DNA of 64,000 nucleotides, from positions 11,257,001 through 11,321,000 of the forward strand of contig OY540817.1 of the NCBI GenBank assembly GCA_961205875.1, written 5' to 3'. Of this stretch, positions 12,600 to 24,668 are shown in pieces. How positions within the stretch are numbered: the first letter of the stretch is position 1; every line of letters starts with the position of its first letter. The notes beneath the pieces were generated by a model. It searched no databases. It was not told where the DNA came from and was given only the letters and a program-made list of their open reading frames with translations. A program made the translations under genes and the position numbers. The DNA is from Sialis fuliginosa. Lineage: Eukaryota > Arthropoda > Insecta > Megaloptera > Sialidae.

Positions 12600-12737
12600 C
12601 TGATGCATTGGACCCGGTGTTACCCGGGGATATTAATTTAATTAAACATAAAGTAATCATGCCACCCGACATGCCCACCCGAATCGGTCCAGTGATTCCC
12701 GAGTCTGCAAGCCTCATACAAACTTTATACATAAAGA
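12600..12737 (-). mobile_element. Deleted Helitron-like element directly abutting copy 2
   Basis: On the minus strand this 138-bp element starts TCTTTATGTATAAAGTTTG and ends CCGGGTCCAATGCATCAG, a variant of the normal GCGCTAG end. It keeps the 5' end, a short ACTGGACCGATTCGGGTGG-like part and the 3' hairpin region, but lacks the middle. Its last base touches the first base of the element at 11960-12599, so the two form a head-to-tail pair. Confidence 0.8.
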
Positions 12738-13086
12738 TATTAGAATTAAAAATAATGTATTGTCAAAGTTTTGTTGATAAGTGTAATCAGGGGCGTCAAT
12801 TGATTGTGGTGTAATTTATTTATGTCGTCTCGTGTGCAGCCCTAGTCGAAATGTTTGACAACCACTGTTTTAACGTACTCATAATCTATTTTATCTTGAA
12901 AGGCGTGTGTGTGTTTGTTAAAAATGTAAACCGATCAGGATCCAGTTAGTGTAGTCAGCAAAGACAGAACATCGTAAATCCTACATAATACGGTCTGAAT
13001 CTTGACACTATATAGTTTGAATTAGTCATCATGTGTGTGTGTACTATGAAGATAAAACACGAACGTCGTATTTACGTTTGTAAGTA

Positions 13087-13897
13087 CAGTGGCGTCACTA
13101 AATCCGAAGTTTAAAGGAAGCTATGTGTCCATTTTTGAAAGCAGAAAAAAAAAAGTTTTTCCATTTCAAAATTTCTACCTGATCTTTCATTGTACACTTT
13201 CCGTTCTATCTCTGTGTATCTATGTGTCTGTCCCCTAAATCCACGCATAACTCATGAACCACTGAACCGATTTAAATGTAACTTGGTTTAAATTGTTAAA
13301 AATTGTTATATTTCAAAATTTCCACATGGTTTTTCTTTGTGCACTTTTCGTTCTGTCTCTGCATATCTGTGTGTCTGTCCCTTGAATCCACGCATAATGT
13401 ATGAATCACTGAACCAATTTAAATGAAATTTGGTTTGTTTATTGGGTCTGGATAGATAGATAGATATAGTCCCATAAAAAAACATCAAAATCATGTAGGC
13501 TTTAAGGGGGGAGGGGGTAGTATATACTTTTAAGGCTTTAAAGCCTAATATAGAATAAGCTTAACCTATTTGATGAATTAGGAGAGGCCCGTATTAAGGA
13601 AAATTTACTAATGATGTTTTCTATTAAAAATTTATAAAAATGAAACAATTTGATTTCAATTCAAAGCGAACGAAACCACGGAAATTGTCTAGTTTTTTAA
13701 AAATAAATTTACATTATGCAATTATTTTTATCTACTACTTATCATTTTTCAAAATTTAATTATGATAAGAGTAGATACATACATAAGTTTAAAATATAAA
13801 AAAATATGAACATGAATACTTCCGTGGAGAGGGGGGGGGGGGGTAATACTTTTAATCAGATAGTATCCCCATGTGCCGTTTATACGTGATGCCACTG
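13087..13897. mobile_element. TIR element with CAGTGGCGTCAC ends
   Basis: The left end CAGTGGCGTCACTAAATCC and right end CACGTATAAA reversed (…TACGTGATGCCACTG) form imperfect inverted repeats of the CAGTGGCG type seen again at 60342-60862. No convincing target duplication is visible. The inside carries two copies of an ACTGAACC(G/A)ATTTAAATG repeat unit (13180-13520) and a run of 13 G (13831-13843). hAT-like affiliation is inferred only from the ends. Confidence 0.5.
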
Positions 13898-14331
13898 CGT
13901 GTGTATGTTTGAGAGTGCATTTACTGTCCGGACGTGTGATTAGTAATAAATTAAGTGGATTACTTTCTATGCATGACCGACGCGAGCGGCCCGGTTATTT
14001 GTTTGTATAATACTACAAGGAATTTGTCAATTTGTGTGTGGATCTGTGATAGTTACATTCACGCAGGGCTGTGCAGTAGAGATGTGTAATTCATGAGTGA
14101 TTTGTTCCTTTTGAACGATTATTTTTACTGAATTTAACATTAAAATCTTCGTTCAACAAAATTTCACACCAGTTCACAAATTATGTCGAGTTGTATTTAT
14201 TTTTCAGATAGTGACGATAATTCTGATGAAAAAATATTATTACTTTTAAAATAGGGTGAGGCATATCCTTATACTGCTCTAAAGTATTTAATAACACTGC
14301 AAGAAAAATTTATTGCTCTGTTGAAATCTAA

Positions 14332-14470
14332 TGCCGTGTTCAGACCGAAAAAACAAAACAGCAACATCGTGTCTTTTTGACAAAAGTGCAATAAAGCCTA
14401 TGTATTTTTAAATACGGCGTGTTTTCAAACACCATGTTGCTGTTTTGTTTTCTTTGGTGTAAACACTGCA
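14332..14470. mobile_element. 139-bp MITE with TAA target duplication
   Basis: The inverted ends are TGCCGTGTTCAGACCGAAAA… and …TTTCTTTGGTGTAAACACTGCA, and both arms contain AAACAAAACAGCAACAT or its complement. TAA lies on both sides (14329-14331 and 14471-14473). The 3-bp TWA duplication suggests a PIF/Harbinger-type MITE, different from the TGTCCGG family. Confidence 0.8.
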
Positions 14471-15705
14471 TAATAATATCTCAAGTATCGAGCAATTATA
14501 TAGAACTATAAGTGCATTTTGCACCATTATCAGTCATTAAGTTCCCAGTTTACTTCATCTAAAAGTATAACTAGAAATAAATCTGTTGCTCAAAAAAAAA
14601 TAGTCTATTTACAGCAATCACTTCACAAATTACCTAATGAATTAAAAACGTTAACAGTATCTAATAAGACTAAAATGAAAAAAATAATAATTGGCATTGT
14701 AAATATTCTACATGAAAACAAACAAATTGTAAAACCTTTTTCCTTTTCTTTTCTTTATTTATTTTGTTCATATAGTTTTTAAGATAAAAATAAGCACTTG
14801 GGCACAGAAGGGGTATGTCCCTCTCTTCCAAGTTTTACGTTACTATGTATCCCTCCGAAAGGAGAAAGAGTTGTAATGTATTATAATTGCTTAAATAAAT
14901 AATAATAATTTAAATAAATAAAATTGAAAAACAAACTTAATTTATTTTAAGTTTCTTTCAAATTTTCGAACTAATTTTCTTTGTGTGTTTTTTTTTGACA
15001 ATTCTTAATTTTCAGAAACTTTTTATGTGATTTTCGACTTTTTTATGCGATTTTTTTATACGCGATTTAGTGTAGAACGTATCTACTGCTTAAAAAGAGA
15101 CCGTCCTATATTTCATTCTTTTAAAATCTTCCCGTATACTTCTTACTGATAATTCTAATTAATTCACAGAAATAACTTCCGTGTAGGTATAATATTTCGT
15201 AATTTAGGTATCTACTCAGTTCAATCCATCATTTCCATTCTTGATTCGCAATTACAGTTGCACGCTTTATTTAATATATTTTATTGTGTTGATTCTGAAA
15301 TTACCCATACGACATAATGCGACTTGAGTTTTATTGACGTGCTTGCGTGGTCGAGAATTGTTAAACATTTTCAGCAACTTCTGCGTTCGTTTGTCTTCGG
15401 CTCAAAACAATAAACTGTATTTATTATATTGTTTATTTTGTAATGAACTAGATAATCGACGTGTAACTAGGGCACAGTGGTACCGTCTCAGTTATTATCA
15501 TCAGCAATGTTAATAGACCGCATGGTAATATAAGAGATAGGTTTCATTTTATGATATATTCTATCTGTTACCGCTCGGATATTGAAAAAAAACATTAAAC
15601 TGTTTTGAATTATAAAATCAATTAATAATAAATGTTTTATATTGCTTTGTGATAATTGACTGACAGATTAAAGTTCTCTTATATTCCTCCATTCCTCCTC
15701 AATAT

Positions 15706-15717
15706 CCCCCCCCCCCC
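15706..15717 (+). repeat. Poly-C run (12)
   Basis: Twelve consecutive C within an AT-rich region. Similar G runs occur at 13831-13843 and 53368-53382. Confidence 0.95.
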
Positions 15718-16153
15718 ATTTATCTTTTGTGATCAAAAAATATATAGTATATTTAAAAAAAAAATTATTGAAGTTATTATTTTATAATCAGTTATTATAT
15801 TATCACCCCCATTTTCATTAACAGCCTTGTTTATATCCAAATAGACCAATCAAAGCTCAATATTTGCTATTTTACCGAGTTATAGTTGCGTAACCAGCAG
15901 GGGGGTCAGAAGTGCCTTGCAGGATTACTTAACTGCAGTAGTTACAATAGTGTAACATGCGAGGGGGCAGCTGATTACACCATCTAATATAAAAAAAATC
16001 TGGTTACGTCACAGTTGAGCAATTAACAAAAAGAGATTGGTATTTTGGTAATTTATTTGAATTTTCATTAATTTAAATAATCAATTTTTTCATCCCTGCA
16101 ACTGTCTGTTCTCCATACTGATATTTTTTCATACACAATATTTTTATTATAAA

Positions 16154-16594
16154 CTAGCTGATACCCGCGGCTTCGCTCGCGTGGATTTCTAAACTTCCAC
16201 CCCCGTAATTACAACCCTCCATAAATGACAGGGAATGAAATATGAAATTTTTCTTATGTTATTCATTATACAAAATCGTAAACATCTCGGTTCCTATGAG
16301 AGATAGGGGGTTGTTTTCCCCCCTAAGACCCCCGCCCCGTAGTATGTTTCCTGCCGGATCGAATAAAATTAATTGCAACCCTCCATACGGAGATGAAATA
16401 AAACATTTTTTACCATACAAACTTTTACACCCCCTTTTACCCCTGTAGGGGTTGAATTTCGCAAAATCCTTTCTTAGCGAGTGCTTACGTTATAAAAGGA
16501 AGACACTCCTGAAATTTCACGTTTCTAGGTACAGGGGTTTCGTCTCGGCGATGATGAATCAGTCAGTCAGGACATGTTATGATATGTATATAGA
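16154..16594 (-). mobile_element. Helitron-like element, family C (reverse)
   Basis: On the minus strand it begins TCTATATACATATCATAACA and ends GAAGCCGCGGGTATCAGCTAG. The + strand flanks are A (16153) and T (16595), the AT insertion site expected of Helitrons. The inner sequence includes ACGAAACCCCTGTACCTAGA and GTGAAATTTCAGGAGTGTCT. It is non-autonomous and carries no Rep/helicase. Confidence 0.8.
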
Positions 16595-16922
16595 TTATCA
16601 ACTGTAAATTTTCTTTAAAACGGGCCTGCCCTAATTCAATAATCACATAAAACTAAATATATTAGAAATCTAATGTTACATTGAAGGCGTGTATAAATAA
16701 ACTAAGTTTTAAAGCAAAGCTAACCCATCAAGTGTAATTACGTGGGCAGACGATTCATGCAGATTTTCACCACGTCAATATTTAATAAGTGACCATAAAT
16801 TACGTTCTTGTTAAATCTGTTTAAGCTCGCAATCGGCCAATGCCGTTTGCTGCTGTTGTTGTTTGAAGCTTATCGCAGTGAGCCATGCGACTAAACCTTG
16901 GCGCTGCACCAGGATCGGCTTA

Positions 16923-17254
16923 TGTCCGGTATTATAAAGGAGCTAACAAAATTTGCTAGCTAGCAATTACTTTCAAATGGGGTATTAATTCTGTACTAGT
17001 ATCTATGGATTAGTTATAGAATTTAGAGTAGTGACACTTCAACTAATTGTAACACAGTTGGCATCTTTGACCGTACAAAATAATTTTCATAACATCACCA
17101 CTGTTTTAATACCGTTTGTATTTACCTACAATGCGTACGCGAAACTTGTCAAAGTCATCAACAAACTCCAAAAGAACTGTCATATAAGTTTGATATCTCA
17201 GTTGAAAGTGCTTGCTAGCTAACAAATTTGTTAGGTCCTTTATGATACCGGACA
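16923..17254 (+). mobile_element. PIF/Harbinger-like MITE, copy 2
   Basis: The TIRs TGTCCGGTATTATAAAGGA and TCCTTTATGATACCGGACA are flanked by TTA on both sides (16920-16922 and 17255-17257). Subterminal GCTAGCTAGCAA-like and TTGCTAGCTAAC-like words extend the inverted repeat. A copy in the opposite orientation lies at 48517-48831. Confidence 0.87.
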
Positions 17255-17336
17255 TTAGTGTACCTAATACTTTGTAATGTAGATACCTACCACTGTATCA
17301 TGTTTTCTTCTATAGGCTTTCGAGGCCATTATTCAA

Positions 17337-17773
17337 TAGAGTAATCCGGTCAAAAATGAAAACCCCTAAAAATCTGTTTAATGTAATCTAGAGATAAAAA
17401 AACATTTAGAAAGTTTTTTCATAGTCCAAAAGTTTATCCCGACCCCAAAATATCAAATTAAAAAAAAAATGTAGTTTTCAAACGCTCCAAATTGCGCGCC
17501 ATGTTGAATGACGTCATAATTTAGTTCAATCAATGCTTAAATATACAAGTGTCAACGATAAACATGGAAAATGTACGAAAAATAATAACTTATAAATATT
17601 GTTTTGTTTCTACTATCATTTTGAAGTCTTCTTCAGTAGTAACACGACAACGATTTGGCGTTTTGATTATTAATTCATCAATCTCTTGCCGCAAATTCTA
17701 CCATTTTGGGAGATTTCCGATATTTTGGCTAGTTTTGATTCTTAAATATGCCATACCTTCCCTGATTACCCTA
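17337..17773. mobile_element. TIR element (GAGTAATCCGG family), copy 1
   Basis: The left end is GAGTAATCCGGTCAAAAATG. The right end is ATACCTTCCCTGATTACCCTA. The first ~290 bp, including AATTGCGCGCCATGTTGAATG and GTCAACGATAAACATGG, is the reverse complement of 33415-33695. No coding sequence is recognised. Confidence 0.65.
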
Positions 17774-18436
17774 GGGCACTTCCACTAGCTGGCTGTATGG
17801 TAAAATCAAAAGTAAAAAGAAAAAAAATATGTTACATATTCTTTTTATAGGATTCTTCTAGCCGATATTAATTTCTTTCTTCGTTTATTTTAGACTCTGG
17901 CATGTTCCATAAAAATGATTAGTTTTTTAAATATAATTCTAAAATAGTTGTGCGTAAGCCGATCCTGTTTAGTTTTTATATTACTGCAGAAAACTATATA
18001 ATGATAACATTTGAGAGGTGGATTTGAAGGCGTATTCGTTTATCGTATTTTTGTTAAAATTCAGCAGTTCCAAAACTGACAATATTTAATTTTTATTCAT
18101 CTTTTAGTTGTATTTATTCTTCAGGTTTTCAGTATATTCTTAGGAAAAATAGCTTCACAGCACAAAAGTTAATTTATATCTTAAGAGTGACGCATGTTAG
18201 GTAAACAAATTTATAGAATCTTTTTTGTAGAGCATCAATGTTTAAAAAAAAGGTTATAACAATTTTTGTTGTAAAATATTTCGTTATAAAGATATATCTC
18301 CCTTAGAACGAGAAAGCAGTATACTATCACTGTTTTTTTCATGATTTCCATAAATACCTAATTATACAGTAAATTTCATATATGTATAAAAAAAACAAAA
18401 TATACTTCTAGCACAAATATAAATATACTATATAAA

Positions 18437-18733
18437 TATACCGATTATTGTAAATGCGAAAGTGTGACTGTCTGTCTGATTATTACCTTTTGACGACTAA
18501 ACCGTTGAACAGATATTAATGAAATTTGGTCCGGAGGTAGATTGTTTCCTGCAATGAGAAAGGACATAGGTTACTTTGTATCCTGAAAAATGTATTAGAT
18601 AAAAATGGGTGTGACACTGCAAAAAAAAACCTTTTTTTATCAACTGTCATACAGAAATCTGTATTATTTACCTAACCTAACTTGTTTTCACTAACCTAAA
18701 TTCCACGCGAACGAAGTCGCGGGTAAGAGCTAG
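18437..18733 (+). mobile_element. Helitron-like element, family B copy 1
   Basis: It begins near ACCGATTATTGTAAATGCGA and ends GAAGTCGCGGGTAAGAGCTAG followed by T. The inside contains GTGTGACTGTCTGTCTG and GAAATTTGGTCCGG, matching the copy at 47362-47674. The 5' boundary is approximate. Confidence 0.75.
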
Positions 18734-19216
18734 TACCTAATAAATAACATATATCATTATTATTATGTGTGAATGTGTGTACATGTGTGTTTGATAAACA
18801 GTCGGAAGTGATGTAGTGTGGTTTTATTTATTTTAACCCGCAGTATTCACAAATCACTTTCCGCGTCGCTCGGAAGCCAGGTTTCCGCCTTCGGAAATAA
18901 AAGTCGCTGCTGAAAATAGAATATTTTTATATTTACATAACATAATGTTGTTTGTGTTTCTTGTGTGCTAAAAGTAAACACAACTGAAATTATTATTCAG
19001 TTTTTTTTTACAGGCTTCCTACTTCTTTTTACTTAATTAAATGCAGTGTATTTTCATAAAATATGTTAATATCGCACCATGTTCTATTTTCTGATTATTT
19101 TACCTATACTTTTTATTGATTACTAGAAATTTCCCGCGGGTTTCTCTTCCGAAATAATATTATTTTAATTTTGTAAAATATTATAAAAAATATAACCTAA
19201 ACATTCAACAGTCTAA

Positions 19217-19451
19217 TGTCCGGTATTATAAAGAATTTGCTCTCGAGTAAATGCTTAACTAATGCTATCTGCATGTGATATTAAATATAAATAACAGTCA
19301 ACGAAATCAACGATCTTAAAGCAGTGGTAAACAAGTGCACATCATAAAATGCATAGCATTTACATTACTATACATTTGCTCTGCTCTAAAATTCCGAGCA
19401 AATTCAATTTGACATCTCGCGTTAGCTTAGCAAATTCTTTATAATACTCGA
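19217..19451 (+). mobile_element. PIF/Harbinger-like MITE, copy 3 (shorter)
   Basis: It starts TGTCCGGTATTATAAAGAA after TAA and ends AATTCTTTATAATACTCGA before TTA. It is about 95 bp shorter than copy 1 but keeps ACTAATGCTATCTGCATG from the same subterminal region. Confidence 0.8.
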
Positions 19452-20917
19452 TTAGGCTTTCAAATTGTGAGTGATACCCCCATCAATATTTGAAAATTGA
19501 ACGGGGTATTAATTATATGGCCTACATAGTCTTCAGTCCCGGCTTTAAATTTTGAAATAAAAAATAATCCTCTGAAACTTCGTGAGTGGATTCATTTTGG
19601 CATAACCTATCTTCGAAAATTCTGATAATTGGGGCGTTTTTAATGCGGCATGTGTCAAACATGTTTAGGGCATATGTCAGGGCGAAATACCCTTGATTTT
19701 TGTAGGCCAGTATAACCATAACTTTTCACTATTATTTATTTAGCAATTGTGCAAAAATCAGCCGGTTATTCATAAATTACATAACATCATGAATTTGACA
19801 TGTTGAGGGTGTAGGTCTCGCTAAATGCTCCAATATTTTTGTAAGTCAATATATTTCCCGATGTTTGAATTATAAAATCTTGTAATTCAAGTAAAAAAGA
19901 AAGTGTTATTCGTAAATTTCCTATAACTATCATACCACATCAAAAACGCCTCAATTCTCAGAATTTTCGAAGATAAAAAAGCTATGTATTTGTTTTGTAA
20001 ATTAGAACAGCGGTACTTTAATTTACTAAAACACAGTCGGCTACTCCGATAATTTTAATATACTTAACCGCTGTTTTAATACCGTTGTTTTCTACTTACT
20101 ACGCATGCACTTATTTATTAACAAACGTCATAGAACCGTCATATAAGTTTGATATCCAGTCGCAAACATTGAAAGCTTTATTTTATAATATCGGGCGTTA
20201 ATACTCAGAATCAATTATTTTAACCCTTTGGACGCGAAAATCGACAAAAGTAGTTTTTTTTCTTTTCCTGCTGAAAATCGATTTATTAAAAAAAATTGTT
20301 AATGTCAGTGAACTTATTGTATGTAAATTATATATTTATGTAAAATAAAAATTGTTTCTACTTAAAAATTAGTCCCCAATATACTACACACGAATATAAA
20401 CTTCATGCAAAATTGAAATCATGAAAAGAAAAAGTAAATTAAAAAAAACCACTTTGATTTTTCTAAGGAAATGTGTACATTTTGAGGAATAAGTGTTTCG
20501 CGCTATTGTCGCGTTCAAAGAGTTAATAAATTATTAATAAAATATATGGAAAAATCCTTGATTGAAAACTGTTAAAATAGGTCAGAGATTAAAGTCTTTA
20601 TTGACAGCGCGCGTTTTATTATATGACATAATATTTTATCATAAAATTAATTAATATGAATCAGTAGCGGCCAAATCTTATTAATAAATGCACAGTTAGT
20701 AAGCAATTATTTTTTTTTAAATTTATTAAGTTTTATTCTTGTATTTGCAGAGTTATGGTGAATTGCATAAAGAAAAATATAATTGAGGTTAATCCATTGT
20801 TCATGACAAACGCGTTGCACTAACACACTGTATCATTTCCACCGAAGTGATGGTAAAGAGAGTACGCTATATACACAATTTCATGAGGACTATAGAACAA
20901 CTAACCTTTAAACTCAA

Positions 20918-21118
20918 CCTTTTATTAACTACTGAACGGATTTTATTTCAGTTTTCACTCTAATTAATAGATAAAGTTTAGGTGTATAATTTTTGTATAT
21001 TTTGTGTAAAATTCATGAAGTCTGAAAAAACAATTCACGGTGAATCGTGTGTTATGAGCATGTTGGGTGGACATGATTACTTTATGTTTAATTGAATTAA
21101 TATCCTCGGGTAACACCG
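20918..21118 (+). mobile_element. Helitron family A fragment, truncated at both ends
   Basis: ACTACTGAACGGATTTTATT through ATGTTGGGTGGACATGATTAC to CTCGGGTAACACCGTC matches the 3' third of the 2992-3756 and 58142-58853 copies. The CTAG terminus is gone. Confidence 0.75.
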
Positions 21119-21822
21119 TCTGACATAAAATGTGATGATTTTTTTGTTAATTTATTTAACGGCTCCAGTTCTGTTATAATTGACCTAAAAACAGTCGCGG
21201 TATACCTGGTGATCACATCCGTGACGACGACAAAATAACTGGAATCGTATTTAACTGAGCCCCTTCCCCTCCACCCATCTCCCACATCGTACGCATGCGT
21301 TTGTAAATGAGGTTGTCACACATTCGGCGACACTGATTGACATTGATTATTATTATTGTAGTTGAAAACAATTGTTTAGTATTTGTATGACGCGCCGATG
21401 AAAACCATCGATGGAATTCTGATTTGTTGCATTAAACAATGGATAATGTTTATCGGAAATGATTCACGAGTCAATTATGGAACAGTATTGATATTATTTA
21501 TGATTTGTATAATATTTTAATGGTAACAATAATCAATATAATACAGCGATTAGTAGCTTAATTTCAGATGAATCACATGTTACATATATAAAAATTTACG
21601 GAAGAAACAGATATTTTTATTTACTTATACAGCCATATGTCATCAAATATTACACAAAAGTGCCTTAAGAAACCGCAAAAAATAAAGTCATATCTACTTT
21701 AAAAAATGTTGTAACCATTTAAGGAAATTTGGGATATTTAAAATTTTAGGTAGTAATACTCATCACTTCTTTACAAATAATTCATATCATTTAACCAATA
21801 GATAATAACAAAGAATTAATAC

Positions 21823-22659
21823 TGGGAGTGTACCGGAACTGGAATTTTCAATTCCGGCCGAAACCGGAATTCGCAAAAAAATCTATTTTTATTAATAATA
21901 ATCATTAATATAACATTATTATATATGGTATTTCTTAAATAGTAGAGTGGTTTTACATTGTATTATAAAAAATAGTATTTTACATAATAATATGTATCTT
22001 GTAATTTTAACAGTTTCATAAGATCGATTGTTTTAAATTGTGTGTATATCATACGTTCTTTTCGATCGAATGAAATTACATTTCTAGTGTCAAATTATAA
22101 ATGTGATAAATCACAAACAGCATTTAAAAAAATGCCTAATATTCAAAATTAATGCACCAATGCATTACTAATATGCATTATCATAAACAATACTGTTAGA
22201 TAAGTACAGTACAGTCTATTCGGAGAGGTTATTCTCGTAGGTGGAAAATGTTTTTGAAGGAAACAAATCTAGGGCAAGAGTACTTATTATTAAAAAATAT
22301 AAAACAAATCTTATTTTTACACCATAAATAGAAATATAGCTTACACCATTAAGTTTAAAAGTATCAAGTGTCCTAAGACCATCGCGACCCCTTTCCCCTA
22401 TTATAAACAAATTAAATTTGGTAAATGAACAAATAAGTTGAATAATTAAAGTCGATTTATTAATGTTATAATTACAACCATACTTATGCCAAACAAAATG
22501 TAAAAAACTGCATTTATGTATAAAATTTTTGTTAATAAAATGTTTTATCATAATTATTATATTTATGTTTTATTTTTTAATGAAAAATAACGAATATTAT
22601 TTATGAATTTCTTAGTACAGATAAAATACAATAAAATCGTGAATTCCGTTACACCCCTA
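21823..22659 (+). mobile_element. hAT-type transposon remnant (837 bp)
   Basis: The left end is TGGGAGTGTACCGGAACT and the right end is the complement of TAGGGGTGTAACGGAATTC. These are imperfect inverted repeats of a hAT-like type. The flanking 8-mers ATTAATAC (21815-21822) and ATTAATTA (22660-22667) agree at six positions, a decayed target duplication. It keeps a piece of hAT transposase C-terminal domain (separate entry). Confidence 0.75.
22211..22326 (+). pseudogene. hAT transposase C-terminal dimerisation domain (broken)
   Basis: The frame reads TVYSERLFS, then a stop at 22238-22240, then VENVFEGNKSRARVLIIKKY and a second stop at 22324-22326. The SERLFS…(A/V)…N-(V)…(K)R…L pattern is the core of the hAT-family C-terminal dimerisation domain (hAT known motif: S-E-R-x-F-S-x-A-x-x). 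Two in-frame stops and loss of the rest make it inactive. A 111-codon minus-strand frame overlapping it (22216-22551) is a chance shadow. Confidence 0.75.
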
Positions 22660-23312
22660 ATTAATTAATTGAAAGTGCTTGTAAGCGAACAAATATTGTT
22701 TACTCTTTTATAAATTATAGTTACTGAGATCTCCATGCTAAAAAAGTTATCTGGGACACCCGGTATATTTAATTAATGATCTGATACGATTTAAAGTATT
22801 TTCAGGTTTTAATTATTACTAAAAATCAAAGTCTCCACAAAATCCGATTTTGTCGCCAATTATGTGAAACTTATATTACTTTGAGGAACGTTGTGTACAT
22901 TAGCTGTCAGACAAAGGTCATAGTTCAGCGTCAATCACGTTGAAAAACAAATTTTAAAAATACTCAACTGACATTAAGTTGTAAAGTGTAAATCCGGTTT
23001 TAATTTTGTTTACAACGGTACGCCTATGAACTTGATTCGTATGACCTCTACAGGTCACTATGTGCAGATATTCAATTTAAGAATATGTAAAAGATATTTT
23101 TATACAGCCAAACATAAGTGTCAATAATTTTCAATTGATATCGTTTAAAAATAAACTGATGTAAATGTACTTGTTATTAAACTGCTTTTCAAATCGTTTT
23201 CGAAACTTTTTTAAATACAGTTAAAGTCATTTACACAAGTTTTGAAGTTACTAATTGCTATATACAACGAAATATTGGTTAAATGTTCTTAATTTCAAAA
23301 ATAATCCACTCG

Positions 23313-23640
23313 TGCCCGGTATTATAAAAAAATTGCTTGAATGCAAATGCAATTTAGCTTCCAGCTAACGCTATCTGCTAGGTGTCAAATTGTTATGAAA
23401 TTGCTCGATATTTTAATGCAGTGGTAATAAACGTATAATAATGTAAATGCTATATATTTTATGAGGTAAACTTGGCAGCACTTATTTTAAGTCGCTTATT
23501 GTACTTATCGCGTATGCGTCAAGGTTATGATATGTACGATTTCATTCGCTACATCTGTGCGTGAGTTGTCATTTATATTTAATACCTAGCAGATAGCGTT
23601 AGCTGGAAACTAATTTTCATTTGCACTCAAGCAAAGCATC
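23313..23640 (+). mobile_element. PIF/Harbinger-like MITE, copy 4 (right end decayed)
   Basis: It starts TGCCCGGTATTATAAAAAAA and shares CAGCTAACGCTATCTGC near the left and CAGATAGCGTTAGCTGGAA near the right with copy 1. The terminal TIR at the right is no longer recognisable, so the end is approximate. Confidence 0.7.
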
Positions 23641-24224
23641 TATCTTTTAAATTTGATGTTTAGCTATTTATTTATTAACCCATATAATTTTTAACCATTT
23701 TGTTGCTATAAATTTTACTGAATTAAATTAATTCGTAACATTTATCTCTGACTAGAATTCCACACGAGACTGGAACGATACTAGCTTAAATTTTGATAAA
23801 ACTGAACTAGCATAAATTGAAATATGATGGTACCAGTTAAAAATTTTATAAGGCGAGACAGACTTAAAATAACATAACTAGACTATCCGTCGCGACGAAA
23901 CGGTCTCGTTTTATAACTCATTAAGCCGATCACGACCAGTCTAATGTGAAGAAGCCTCATCACTGTCAATGAGAACGATTAAAATTAAATTGCAATCGAT
24001 ATCATATAAAGCTTCAAATAGAAAAAACATATGTTCAGCATTTTCACTACCTATCTTATAATTATAATATAATAAATCGATTTTCCGAGTTCCCTGACCC
24101 CAATCCTATTAATATGGCCTCCACGTTCGTCAAGACTTACTATGGTCGACTCATCAGCAATTTCTCATCCGTCACTACTGAACAAAAATGTATGATGAAG
24201 AAAAAGAAGAAGATTTGACGTATG

Positions 24225-24668
24225 ATTTTTAGAGTTCCAAAGAAACCCTATTAATATCACTTTGTCGTCAGTCCGTCTGTTATTTTCAGTCAAAGGAAAA
24301 TATCTCGTTAACGTCAAATAAAAGTAAAAGATGTACCTACAAATTTATTGGAAAAATATTTTTTTAGGGGGGGAGGGGGCTAAGAAGCTAAAGCTAGGTA
24401 AAAAATGTGCCATGTTAAAATCTATAACCAAACCACCGGAATTTGACCCTCTTTCTTATTTTTTTCTAAATCAAAAATGGCGGCTGCAGGGTGCGTTGAA
24501 ACAAATTCAAAAAACAAAAATATTGTATACCAAGGCGTATGGGGTGTCGAAATGTAGATCTCAATTAGTAGAATATTAAAATATATTATATTAAAAAATA
24601 TATCTATAAAAATTTTTTTTCTAACTCAAAAATGCACCTGTAAGTGGCTCCAAACAGTTCACGTAGTA
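24225..24668 (+). repeat. Interspersed repeat with 'AAATGGCG' block, copy 1
   Basis: The order of blocks CCGTCTGTTATTTTCAGTCAAA, AAAATATCTCGTTAA, CTATAACCAAACCA, TTTCTAAATCAAAAATGGCG and TAACTCAAAAATG recurs at 56205-56570 in the same orientation. It has no clear ends. Its origin is unknown, possibly a decayed retroelement tail. Confidence 0.7.

Noticed and set aside
14519..14782. 87-codon plus-strand frame
   Set aside because: Not recognised as a domain on its own; mentioned only as a possible part of a decayed element split by the MITE at 14332.
22216..22551. 111-codon minus-strand frame
   Set aside because: It overlaps the hAT transposase remnant on the opposite strand, which has the recognisable motif; the minus frame is a shadow.
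24078..24217. Short plus-strand frame with ATG reading MASTFVKTYYGRLISNFSSV
   Set aside because: Only about 45 codons, ends in a Lys run before stop, no recognised homology; within chance expectation for 64 kb.
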